Shown here piece after piece: positions 16,371 through 24,522 of a stretch of DNA of 64,000 bases. The position numbers and the translations under genes are program-made. Under the pieces are notes generated by a model that made no database searches, was not told where the DNA came from, and saw only the letters and a list, made by a program, of their open reading frames with translations. The DNA comes from Blautia sp. XA-2221 (lineage in GTDB: Bacteria > Bacillota > Clostridia > Lachnospirales > Lachnospiraceae), in NCBI RefSeq assembly GCF_028767025.1, contig NZ_JAJQXX010000001.1:124001-188000 (forward strand), written 5' to 3'. The first letter of the stretch is position 1; each line of letters opens with the position of its first letter.

Positions 16371-18026
16371 ATGGCAAGAACAGCAAAAAGATATAAGAAA
16401 AACACAGAGAAGAAGATTTCTGGTATTCCGGTATGTATGGCTGCAATTTATGCCAGATTATCCGTAGACAATGATGAAAAAAAGTCAGAATCTATTGAAA
16501 CACAGGTTACGCTGATAAAAGAATTCATTCAGAAGCACAATGAAAATCCAGACAGAGAGTATGAGATTGCTGTATATGACATATATTCTGATTTGGGAAA
16601 AACCGGAACAAATTTTGACCGACCGGGATTTGAACGGATGATGAATGATGTCAGGGCAGGTAAAATAAACTGTATTCTGGTAAAGGATTTCTCACGATTT
16701 GGAAGAAATTACATGGAAACTGGTAACTATCTGGAAAAGATTCTTCCTTTTATGAAAGTACGGTTTATTTCTGTATGTGACAACTATGATTCATTTGCAC
16801 CTGGTGCTAAGAATCAGGAATTATCCATGAATATCAAAAATCTTGTGAATGATGCTTATGCGAAAGACATTTCTGCAAAAGAACGGGCTGCGAAACGTAT
16901 TGCACAGAAAAATGGTGAATATGTGGGATCTACAGCTCCATACGGATATCGTGTGGAAAAGATAAATGGGATTTATAAACTGATTGTGGAACCGGAATCT
17001 GCAAAGATTGTCCGTAGGATTTTTGAAGAATATGCTTCAGGAGATGGGATACAGGGCATTATTGACAGGCTGTTTGAGGATGGAGTACATCGTATTTCAG
17101 ACTATAACCAATATCATCATGTGTACTGTCAGGACGGAGAAAAGCTTCATCAGTGGGGAAATTCTTCGATACGTGCGGTGTTGAACCGAAATAATTATTG
17201 TGGTGATCTGGTTCAGAGAAAATACGAATCAAGATTTCAAAGAGGGGAAAAATGGTGTGACATACTGGATGAAAGTCAGTGGATTATTACACCAAATGCC
17301 CATGAAGCGATTATCAGTCGAGAATTGTTTGACAAAGCACAGGTCAGGTTAAAAGCAGCACAACAGAAAGCAGCAAAAACTACAGCAGGATGGGAAGAGG
17401 ATGAAAGAGCATTTTACAATGTATTCTATTGTGGAGATTGTAAGCGAAAAATGTGCACACGCAGATACGGAAATGATGTGCTTTACTTTTGCAATGCTGC
17501 CCAGTATCGAGATGAAAGGAAATGCAGTCATAAATCTATTTCCGAAGGAAAACTGCAGAAAATTGTCCGTTCGGAGCTGACCAGACAAATGCAATTAGCA
17601 GGATTTAAGAAAAAGGATATGTCATCAATGAGTAATGATATATTTTCGGCTAAGATTTTGGAAATTCAGAATGAAATCAAAAAGCTGGATGTAGAGGTGG
17701 AACAACGCTCCGAAAAACTTGCCCAGGAATTTATGCAATATAAGGATGAAAAACTTTCCAGAGAAGCCTATATGGAAATGCGTGAGGAGCGTAACAACTG
17801 GAAAATATTCTGTGAAGAAAGAAAAGAGACATTGGAACAAACAATCCGAAAATTGCAGAAACAGCAAAAGGAAGAAGCCAGATTTTTGAGAAGTCTTCTG
17901 GATCTGGAAGGAACAACAAAAATCAATGCGGAGCTTGCGGAAGCACTGATTGAAAGTATGTACTTATATGGCGATGGCAGATTGGAAATCAATTTTCGAT
18001 TTAAGGGGGCGATAGAACATGAATGA
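16371..18026 (+). CDS. Large serine recombinase 2
   Basis: 551 residues with the same layout: 'IYARLSVDN' with nucleophile Ser31, 'VKDFSRFGRNYMETG', 'TAPYGYRVEKING', a zinc ribbon ('FYCGDCKRKMC', then 'YFCNAAQYRDERKC') and a long charged coiled coil. Its ATG follows the TAA of recombinase 1 with no gap, and its 3' end overlaps recombinase 3 by 8 bp. The tight coupling implies the three proteins are made together. It differs clearly from its neighbours, so this is not a recent tandem duplication. Confidence 0.95.
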   Translation: MARTAKRYKKNTEKKISGIPVCMAAIYARLSVDNDEKKSESIETQVTLIKEFIQKHNENPDREYEIAVYDIYSDLGKTGTNFDRPGFERMMNDVRAGKINCILVKDFSRFGRNYMETGNYLEKILPFMKVRFISVCDNYDSFAPGAKNQELSMNIKNLVNDAYAKDISAKERAAKRIAQKNGEYVGSTAPYGYRVEKINGIYKLIVEPESAKIVRRIFEEYASGDGIQGIIDRLFEDGVHRISDYNQYHHVYCQDGEKLHQWGNSSIRAVLNRNNYCGDLVQRKYESRFQRGEKWCDILDESQWIITPNAHEAIISRELFDKAQVRLKAAQQKAAKTTAGWEEDERAFYNVFYCGDCKRKMCTRRYGNDVLYFCNAAQYRDERKCSHKSISEGKLQKIVRSELTRQMQLAGFKKKDMSSMSNDIFSAKILEIQNEIKKLDVEVEQRSEKLAQEFMQYKDEKLSREAYMEMREERNNWKIFCEERKETLEQTIRKLQKQQKEEARFLRSLLDLEGTTKINAELAEALIESMYLYGDGRLEINFRFKGAIEHE

Positions 18027-19578
18027 TCAGAAAATACTGATTGGATATTATCGTCTTTCATTGGAGGATGGCTCTGCCGGGGAAAGTAACAGTATCATCA
18101 ACCAGAGAAAACTGGTGAAAGATTATATTTCCCATATTCCGGAGCTGGCTGATCTGCCTTTTCTGGAGTTTTATGATGATGGTTATTCCGGTTCCAGTAT
18201 GAAACGACCGGGAATACAACAGGTTCTGGAATTGGCAAGAAATGAGCAGGTGCAATGTATTGTTGTAAAAGATTTTTCCCGTTTTTCTAGAGACTATATT
18301 GAAATGGGAACGTATTTGGAGCAGATTTTCCCATTTTTGGGAATAAGGTTCATCTCTGTTTCTGATCATTATGATTCTAAGAATTATAAAGGAAAAAGTT
18401 CTGACATTGAAGTGCAGTTTAAAGGTCTGATAGCAGATTTTTATGTGAAAGATCAGTCTGTTAAGGTGAAATCGGCAGTCAGTACAAAAAGAAGTAATGG
18501 GGAGTATTGCTGTGGTTCTGCACCTTATGGCTACCGGATAAATCCAGAGAACAAAAAAGAGCTGTTGATTGTGGAAGAAGAAGCGGAGACTATCCGCAGA
18601 GTGTTTGAATTGACGAATCAGCGGTATTCAAAGCTGGATATTTGCCGGTTATTTAATGAAGAAGGCGTTCTTACACCATTGCAATCTATGAGTAGGAGAC
18701 AGAAATCAGACAGTAAGAAAGCATCTTCGAGAGGCTTGCAATGGACAAGTGATATGGTACGGAAAATTCTGAATGATAAGAACTATATCGGCTGTATGGT
18801 CTATGGAAAAACCAAAGTACCAGATCCCGGAACGGGAAAAGAAGTTCCTGTGCCACGAAGTCAATGGAAAGTGTTGGAAAATCACCATAAACCAATCGTA
18901 TCAAAAGAAACCTTTGAAAAAGCACAGTCTTTGCAAATCAGGTATATCAAAAAGAGTAAATTCAATAAGGACACCACGTTGTTAAGTGGGTATGTGAAAT
19001 GCGGAAATTGTAGAAGAAACCTGACCGGAAGTAGCCGGGTACATGGGCATATCCTGTATAGCTGTGCATATAGCCAGGGAAAAGAGAATACCGGGTGCTT
19101 TGCCGGAAAAGCCGACGACAAAATGCTGGAGCATATGGTGCTGGCGGAAATAAAGGCATATTTACGCCAGCACATCAGCCAGGAACAGATGCAGCAATCC
19201 ATGAGAAAACAGCATGAAGATAATATCGAAGCATACAAGGCTGAAAATGCTGACTGTGAAAAACGCCAAGAGCAGATTAAGGCTCAGAACCAACAGAATT
19301 ATGAGAAGTACCATGAAGGGCAGATGAGCCGAGAGGAGTTCCTGAGTGAAAAGAAGCAGCTAGAGGAAGAAAAAGAACGCCTGGAAAGACGAAAAAAGGA
19401 ACTGGAAGAATTGATCAGCGGCGAGAAAGAAATCTTGCTGAAGAAGAATATTCCGGTGGAGCAGATGATGGAGTTTTTGGGGTATGAGAAACTGACAGAG
19501 GAGATGCTTGAAAAGTATGTGGATGGGATATATGTGTATGACGATGGAAAGGTTGAGGTGGAGTGGAAAAAGATATAG
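18019..19578 (+). CDS. Large serine recombinase 3
   Basis: 519 residues. 'GYYRLSLED' carries nucleophile Ser14, followed by 'VKDFSRFSRDYIEMG', 'SAPYGYRINPENKK' and a zinc ribbon ('VKCGNCRRNLTGSS', then 'LYSCAYSQGKENTGC'). A strongly charged coiled coil covers about residues 395-465. It overlaps recombinase 2 by 8 bp. It may act as a hetero-complex with the other two, as CcrA and CcrB do in staphylococcal cassettes, or supply a different step; this is inference. Confidence 0.95.
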   Translation: MNDQKILIGYYRLSLEDGSAGESNSIINQRKLVKDYISHIPELADLPFLEFYDDGYSGSSMKRPGIQQVLELARNEQVQCIVVKDFSRFSRDYIEMGTYLEQIFPFLGIRFISVSDHYDSKNYKGKSSDIEVQFKGLIADFYVKDQSVKVKSAVSTKRSNGEYCCGSAPYGYRINPENKKELLIVEEEAETIRRVFELTNQRYSKLDICRLFNEEGVLTPLQSMSRRQKSDSKKASSRGLQWTSDMVRKILNDKNYIGCMVYGKTKVPDPGTGKEVPVPRSQWKVLENHHKPIVSKETFEKAQSLQIRYIKKSKFNKDTTLLSGYVKCGNCRRNLTGSSRVHGHILYSCAYSQGKENTGCFAGKADDKMLEHMVLAEIKAYLRQHISQEQMQQSMRKQHEDNIEAYKAENADCEKRQEQIKAQNQQNYEKYHEGQMSREEFLSEKKQLEEEKERLERRKKELEELISGEKEILLKKNIPVEQMMEFLGYEKLTEEMLEKYVDGIYVYDDGKVEVEWKKI

Positions 19579-19647
19579 ATTAACATATATTTAAGAAAGT
19601 AGGAGATTTTTTTCTTTGTATGAGTTATAATAAAATTCTAAAAAATA

Positions 19648-19676
19648 TTGCTTTTTTTGATAAAGTTTGTTATGAT
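19648..19676 (+). promoter_or_regulatory. Promoter of the RNase H-RnlA / RnlB module
   Basis: TTGCTT (19648-19653) and TATGAT (19671-19676) with a 17-bp spacer, about 30 bp before the toxin start. It gives the module transcription independent of the recombinases. Confidence 0.6.
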
Positions 19677-19704
19677 AAACAACTCACTATTTAGGGGAGG
19701 GGCT

Positions 19705-21435
19705 ATGGCAAGTAAATATTATGCGGTAAGAAAGGGAAAGACACCCGGAATATACAACTCATGGAGTGAATGTAAATTGCAAGTTGATGGATTTTCAGGG
19801 GCAGAATATAAAAGCTTTAAATCAGAAGAGGAAGCTCGAGAATATATCGAAGATAATAATCGTGAGCAGAAAAATATGAATAATTCTGTTCAAAATGGCA
19901 ACAATTTAGTTATTGAAGCTTACGTTGATGGTAGTTATAATTCTAGAACGAATGAATTTTCATATGGTATGATTGTTCTTCAAAATGGGGAAGAATTAAA
20001 GTTTGCTGAGAAATATAATGATAAAGAACTGGCTTCTATGCATAATGTGGCTGGTGAAATAAAAGGCGCAGAAGTTGCAATGAGATATGCAGTTGAGAAT
20101 TCTTTGGAAAGAATAATCATTTATCATGACTATGAAGGTATTTCAAAATGGTGTTTAGGTGAATGGAAAGCGAATAAAGAAGCTACAAGAGCGTATAAGG
20201 AATATTATGATAATGTAAAGAAACTAGTAGATATTTCATTTGTTAAAGTAGCAGGGCACTCAAATAATAAATATAATGATATAGCAGATGAATTGGCAAA
20301 GCAGGCACTTGGAATTATAGAAGCAAAGTATAATATTGAAATGCCAAAAGAGAAAGGAAATTTGGAGATGGGTAAGGCAAAGAGCTTGTATATTACTAGA
20401 GATATTGATAAATTAGTACAATTGTTAGATGATACTGCAAAAAGTATTTGGCCAAACGTAGTTGGAAAGGGGATTAAAGAAGTAGGTCAACAGAAAAGAT
20501 ATACTTTTGAAGTGGACGGGATTCTCTCTCTTTTAGATATATATCAAAGAGGAGACGGACAAACAACATTGAGACCAACGGGTTCCAATACTGAAAATGC
20601 GATTAAATTAAAAGAAGCAGTTGAATTAAGAGGATATAAAGCCACAGCAGAACAAAAACAGTATACAATGTTTGTTGGAGAAGAATGGATTGAAAAAACA
20701 GTACAGTATTTATCTGACTTGTGCGAAGGGAATGTTGAAACATATAAGGAAGAAGGACATGATAGATATGTGTTTGTAAGTGATATTGGAGATAAATTAA
20801 CATTACATACGTATTCTAATCATAGAATTATGGTTCAAGGAAAGCCTTTGTATTTGTATAATGAGTTTTTATCTTATGTGTCATATTCGCCCAAAGTAGA
20901 AGTAAATGATATTATTAAAGCAACTAATGAATTTATTGATACGAATACTGATGTAGATGAAGCACGTAATAAAATGTCAGAAATGATGCCGATGGCATAT
21001 GCTGGTAATGTTGATCCTGTAATATGGAAATTGTTTTCTCCTTCGGTAACATTAGATGATGTTGAAAAAGAGTTTGAAGATTATTCATGTTTTACATTTC
21101 CGGCTTTGCGAGCCTTAGAAGGGTACTTGAAATATCTTCTTTCTGAAAAGAATATTGTGATTGATGAAACACATAATTTTGGAACTGTATTTAACAAGGA
21201 TTCTAACGATAAAGCAATTGTTATTCCTAAATATGTAACAGCCATTGCAAATAATGATTACGTTGAAGCTCTAGAAGAGATATACAATTATTTTAAAGCA
21301 AATCGTCATGTGATATTTCATGTTGATCAAATATTGATTACTACAAAAATAATTGAAGATAAGCAAGAGGCTATATCAATTATCAATGATGTTGCTGCTT
21401 TAATAGAACGTACATATAAAAAGATTATAAAATAA
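19705..21435 (+). CDS. rnlA: RNase HI-RnlA fusion: HEPN-type endoribonuclease toxin
   Basis: 576 residues from ATG 19705 (GGGGAGG just before it); a longer frame from 19648 would start inside the promoter. Residues 1-50 are the RNase H1 hybrid-binding domain ('KYYAVRKGKTPGIYNSW'). Residues 68-205 are an RNase HI domain with the acidic set Asp75 ('YVDGSYN'), Glu118, Asp142, His185 ('GHSNNKYND') and Asp195 ('ADELAKQ'). Residues 225-576 resemble E. coli RnlA (RNase LS), ending in a HEPN domain with the R-x4-H motif Arg534/His539 ('NRHVIFH'). It should cleave RNA when free of its antitoxin and stop growth, for instance during phage attack. An RnlB-like antitoxin gene follows 32 bp later. The DNA is visibly more A+T-rich than the flanks. 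The fusion matches the known dependence of RnlA on RNase HI. Confidence 0.88.
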   Translation: MASKYYAVRKGKTPGIYNSWSECKLQVDGFSGAEYKSFKSEEEAREYIEDNNREQKNMNNSVQNGNNLVIEAYVDGSYNSRTNEFSYGMIVLQNGEELKFAEKYNDKELASMHNVAGEIKGAEVAMRYAVENSLERIIIYHDYEGISKWCLGEWKANKEATRAYKEYYDNVKKLVDISFVKVAGHSNNKYNDIADELAKQALGIIEAKYNIEMPKEKGNLEMGKAKSLYITRDIDKLVQLLDDTAKSIWPNVVGKGIKEVGQQKRYTFEVDGILSLLDIYQRGDGQTTLRPTGSNTENAIKLKEAVELRGYKATAEQKQYTMFVGEEWIEKTVQYLSDLCEGNVETYKEEGHDRYVFVSDIGDKLTLHTYSNHRIMVQGKPLYLYNEFLSYVSYSPKVEVNDIIKATNEFIDTNTDVDEARNKMSEMMPMAYAGNVDPVIWKLFSPSVTLDDVEKEFEDYSCFTFPALRALEGYLKYLLSEKNIVIDETHNFGTVFNKDSNDKAIVIPKYVTAIANNDYVEALEEIYNYFKANRHVIFHVDQILITTKIIEDKQEAISIINDVAALIERTYKKIIK

Positions 21436-21467
21436 AATAGTCATATATCATGAAAGGTGGTGGTAGT

Positions 21468-21824
21468 ATGAAGAACTTTGAAGTAATTAAGCTCAATAAC
21501 AGTGAATATGACTACATGGTAATTGCTACCACGTGTATTAGTCCGATATCAACATTGACTGATATACAAAACGAACTCGAAGATAAATCAGGAAGGATTA
21601 TTTTTGATTTAACATTGATTAATGGAACTAGCAGTAACAGATATATAACAGCATCATTTGAGAATGGAGCTGTTAATAGGAGATCATTTGAAGTGGTGAA
21701 AGTAATTGAATCAAAGGTTGAATATATTAGCTTGGATTTTTTTGCTCATCATGCGGGTTTAGTAAAAAATGGAACAATTCCAAATGCGTTGAAGTCTTTA
21801 TTGATTGAAGGTATTAGAGTGTAG
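21468..21824 (+). CDS. rnlB: RnlB-type antitoxin
   Basis: 118 residues from ATG 21468, preceded by AAAGGTGGTGG; the in-frame ATG at 21450 lies upstream of that ribosome site and is rejected. The block 'GRIIFDLTLINGTSSNRYIT' matches the RnlB pattern (GEILFDLLCANG...NRFVT in E. coli as I recall it), and the length equals the family's (about 123). It should bind and neutralise the HEPN domain of the upstream toxin. Toxin-first order is the same as in E. coli rnlA-rnlB. A terminator follows. Confidence 0.85.
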   Translation: MKNFEVIKLNNSEYDYMVIATTCISPISTLTDIQNELEDKSGRIIFDLTLINGTSSNRYITASFENGAVNRRSFEVVKVIESKVEYISLDFFAHHAGLVKNGTIPNALKSLLIEGIRV

Positions 21825-21829
21825 ATAAA

Positions 21830-21864
21830 GAAGCATCAGGTATAGAAATATATCTGGTGCTTTT
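21830..21864 (+). terminator. Terminator after rnlB
   Basis: AGCATCAGGTATA at 21832-21844 pairs with TATATCTGGTGCT and runs into TTTT. It separates the toxin-antitoxin pair from the next gene, at least in part. Confidence 0.7.
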
Positions 21865-21892
21865 AACAATTAAAAAGTAGGGAGAAAGAAAT

Positions 21893-23266
21893 ATGTCGCA
21901 TATTAATTTTGATTTTTTAACAGATAGTATATTATTTGGAAGCAATTTAGAGGATGACTTTGAAGCGTTAAATGAAGGTGTTTTGCGGGAAGAATTGGCA
22001 AGATATCGAGAATACGTTTTAGAAAATTTCAATGAGATTAAAAAAGAAGTAATCATGGATAACAGAAAAATAACAGTTACAATTGAATCTTTCGGAAAAC
22101 GTCCGGACAACAATATATTAAAGCAGTTAGCACTGTATATTGATTGTGTATTAATTGCAGATCCTTTATTTAGTTTTACAGAAGAAAAAAATGAAATAAA
22201 TGATGCGTGGACAGAATATTTAGGAATAAAAAATGATGGTTTAATAGACAGAAAAAAATTGTCAGAGGCATTGAAATATATGAAGAGCATAACGAATCTA
22301 ATTGTTTGTGATTATGTAAAGTTTGTGCCGATTTCGATTTTACACGAGGCTCCCAAAGAAGTTCCTATTAGATTTGATGAATATAATTTTTCTGAAGTGC
22401 TCCCAAAGGGGGTTATGGACTTTTTAAGAAAAAATATTGAAGTGCATAATATAAAAAGAACGAAAGGAGGGGTAAGAGTATATTTGGATGAGCCATTAAA
22501 AAAAGGAACAGGATTATATATGTCATTTCCGGGATGCCCAGAACGTATGGGTGAAATTGTTCAATATACAAATATGCAATATATTTCTGAAGATTCAACG
22601 GGGCGCATGTTAGTGAAAATAGGGACTCCGGATACAATAACAGATGAGGAATTTAGAATATGGCTTAATCAGTCAATAAATACTGCTTCTCAAAAATTAT
22701 ATGCGGAAACGTACCAAGAGTTATATTTTTCTCAGATGCTACATTCAATGTATATGACAAGATCCCAATTAAAAGCTGATTTGTTAGCAATGGATATAAA
22801 AAATGACTCTATGTATAGTTCAATTGCAAATCTAGCTCTTAAACTAGAGGTTCCGGTATTTTGTAATGTTGATTTAAAAGATATAATTGAAATAAGACAA
22901 AATTATGGTCAGAGCTTTAGAAATTTTAGAAGTAAACTGGGCGAAAAATTGATAAAGTTGAATGGACTGAAGGACGATGAAATGTTAAAGAGGGAATTAG
23001 ATGCTGTATCATATGAAATAACGGAAACATATATAAATGATATTGCTAAAGAAATTTCATCTCTAAAAAGATCTATTGGAATGGATGGAATAATTTTAAC
23101 TGGAACATTATTGACAAGTTATGCAACTGGTGGATTATCATTACTTGGGTCGGTTGCGGCAACTATTTCCGCAATGAAAGATTCTACAAAACTATTTGGA
23201 GATGTACGAGAAAATCCAGGATATTTTTTATGGAAGATTGATAAGAAAAATAGAAGAAAATGGTAA
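21893..23266 (+). CDS. Unknown 457-residue protein with hydrophobic C-terminal segment
   Basis: I do not recognise the family. The first 400 residues are soluble, mixed alpha/beta and acidic. At about residues 400-432 there is a Gly/Ala/Thr-rich hydrophobic stretch ('GIILTGTLLTSYATGGLSLL') that could insert in a membrane, followed by a short tail ending in a basic run 'KKNRRKW'. GGGAG at 21879-21883 supports the ATG. The gene shares the A+T-rich composition of rnlAB and lies after its terminator in the same accessory block. A role in defence or in the mobile element is possible by location only. Confidence 0.7.
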   Translation: MSHINFDFLTDSILFGSNLEDDFEALNEGVLREELARYREYVLENFNEIKKEVIMDNRKITVTIESFGKRPDNNILKQLALYIDCVLIADPLFSFTEEKNEINDAWTEYLGIKNDGLIDRKKLSEALKYMKSITNLIVCDYVKFVPISILHEAPKEVPIRFDEYNFSEVLPKGVMDFLRKNIEVHNIKRTKGGVRVYLDEPLKKGTGLYMSFPGCPERMGEIVQYTNMQYISEDSTGRMLVKIGTPDTITDEEFRIWLNQSINTASQKLYAETYQELYFSQMLHSMYMTRSQLKADLLAMDIKNDSMYSSIANLALKLEVPVFCNVDLKDIIEIRQNYGQSFRNFRSKLGEKLIKLNGLKDDEMLKRELDAVSYEITETYINDIAKEISSLKRSIGMDGIILTGTLLTSYATGGLSLLGSVAATISAMKDSTKLFGDVRENPGYFLWKIDKKNRRKW

Positions 23267-23317
23267 TAAGAAAGAGAGCGTTGGTAAGGTATGTGTTGGA
23301 GTGAACCAAGAATAAAA

Positions 23318-23457
23318 TTTTGTGACAATGACATAACATCCTCCCCACTGATTTTGTGACAACAATATAACGTCCTCCGTCCAAAAACAACGGTTTTATG
23401 GGAAAAATCGAAGGAAAAAAAGGTCAAAAAGTTTGTAGCAATGACTTGACATCCTCG
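23318..23457. repeat. Three degenerate 27-bp repeats, possible insertion-sequence end remnant
   Basis: Copies lie at 23318-23344, 23352-23378 and 23431-23457, around TTTGTGACAATGACATAACA with TCCTCC following. All three have the same orientation and diverge by a few bases. Multiple terminal repeats beginning TGTGACAATGAC look like the ends of IS21-family elements, but no istA or istB is present here, so at most this is a relic. The remainder of 23267-23650 holds no gene I can support. Confidence 0.45.
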
Positions 23458-23659
23458 GGGACGCTGTGTTTGAGGGAGAGCATACCGTAAAAGCGACATG
23501 GTTATTTCTGGAGAAAATATATATCCGGAGGGAAAGCCCAGGGCGGCTCGTATGTATCTGACAAGGGGCTGTCCTTTCCCTTATGAATGCCATAAAAACA
23601 GGAATTTACGCTTGTATTTTTGGAAGAAAAATAAAAATAAAAATTTTTGAAAAAAAGTG

Positions 23660-23688
23660 TTGACTTTTAGAAATACATGTAATATAAT
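23660..23688 (+). promoter_or_regulatory. Strong promoter of the tRNA operon
   Basis: TTGACT (23660-23665) and TATAAT (23683-23688), 17-bp spacer, about 43 bp before the first tRNA. Confidence 0.85.
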
Positions 23689-23730
23689 CTATCTTGCGTC
23701 AAGCGAGAAAAGAAAAATTAAATACCGTTA

Positions 23731-23805
23731 CGGGGTGTGGCTCAGCTTGGCTAGAGCGCCTGGTTTGGGACCAGGAGGCCGCAGGTTCGAATCCTGTCAC
23801 CCCGA
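23731..23805 (+). tRNA. tRNA-Pro (UGG)
   Basis: Acceptor CGGGGTG pairs with CACCCCG; the anticodon loop contains TGG; T-loop GTTCGAATC. CCA is not encoded. Confidence 0.95.
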
Positions 23806-23839
23806 TGCTGTAAACAACTTTTACCGTTTCAGCGAATAT

Positions 23840-23910
23840 GCGGGTGTAGTTCAATGGTAGAACACCAGCCTTCCAAGCTGGATACGTGGGTTCGATTCCC
23901 ATCACCCGCT
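23840..23910 (+). tRNA. tRNA-Gly (UCC)
   Basis: GCGGGTG pairs with CACCCGC; anticodon loop CTTCCAA; T-loop GTTCGATTC; 71 nt. Confidence 0.95.
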
Positions 23911-23930
23911 TCTCCATAAAAAGGAGAAAT

Positions 23931-24004
<74 letters not shown>

Positions 24005-24008
24005 CTGT

Positions 24009-24083
24009 GGTGGGTATAGCGCAGTTGGTTAGCGCGCCAGATTGTGGCTCTGGAGGCCCAGGGTTCGAATCCCTGTATCCACC
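24009..24083 (+). tRNA. tRNA-His (GUG)
   Basis: GTGGGTA pairs with TATCCAC, with the His-specific extra G at -1 opposite C73; anticodon GTG. Confidence 0.95.
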
Positions 24084-24093
24084 CTTTCGCCTT

Positions 24094-24165
24094 TGGGCTA
24101 TCGCCAAGCGGTAAGGCACAGCACTTTGACTGCTGCATTCGTTGGTTCGAATCCAACTAGCCCAG
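24094..24165 (+). tRNA. tRNA-Gln (UUG)
   Basis: TGGGCTA pairs with TAGCCCA; anticodon loop CTTTGAC; 72 nt. Confidence 0.95.
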
Positions 24166-24173
24166 TCTGTTAT

Positions 24174-24246
24174 GGGGTATTAGCTCAGTCGGTAGAGCAC
24201 TTGACTTTTAATCAAGTTGTCCGGGGTTCGAATCCCCGATGCCTCA
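24174..24246 (+). tRNA. tRNA-Lys (UUU)
   Basis: GGGGTAT pairs with ATGCCTC (G-U pairs allowed); anticodon loop CTTTTAA; 73 nt. Last tRNA before the terminator. Confidence 0.95.
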
Positions 24247-24249
24247 CTT

Positions 24250-24279
24250 GCATCTGTAGAAATACAGATGCTTTTTTCT
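24250..24279 (+). terminator. Terminator of the six-tRNA operon
   Basis: GCATCTGTA-GAAA-TACAGATGC followed by TTTTTT. Confidence 0.9.
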
Positions 24280-24329
24280 TATCATATCGGTTATCATCAT
24301 TTTTGAAAAATGAGTGATATAAATATCAT

Positions 24330-24410
24330 GCGGGCATGGCGGAATTGGCAGACGCGCCAGATTTAGGTTCTGGTGTCTTTGACGTGCAGGTTCAAGTCCT
24401 GTTGCCCGCA
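24330..24410 (+). tRNA. tRNA-Leu (UAG)
   Basis: GCGGGCA pairs with TGCCCGC; anticodon TAG; a long variable arm (TGTCTTTGACG) typical of class II tRNAs; 81 nt. It lies after the operon terminator and has no obvious promoter of its own, so it may depend on read-through. Confidence 0.95.
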
Positions 24411-24417
24411 GCCTAAA

Positions 24418-24442
24418 AGCGCCTGGGATCAGGCGTTTTTTG
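24418..24442 (+). terminator. Terminator after tRNA-Leu
   Basis: CGCCTG-GGAT-CAGGCG followed by TTTTTT. Confidence 0.9.
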
Positions 24443-24522
24443 TTAATTATTTTTGGCAATAATGAAAAAGTGGATCACAGGGTATGCTCTGTACAGAGCC
24501 CGGAAAAAGGAGATGACTGGTG

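Noticed and set aside
23318..23457. Degenerate 27-bp repeats as CRISPR
   Set aside because: Only three diverged copies with uneven spacing of 7 and 52 bp and no cas genes.
24094..24165. Calling the fifth tRNA glutamate
   Set aside because: The anticodon loop CTTTGAC gives TTG, which is glutamine.
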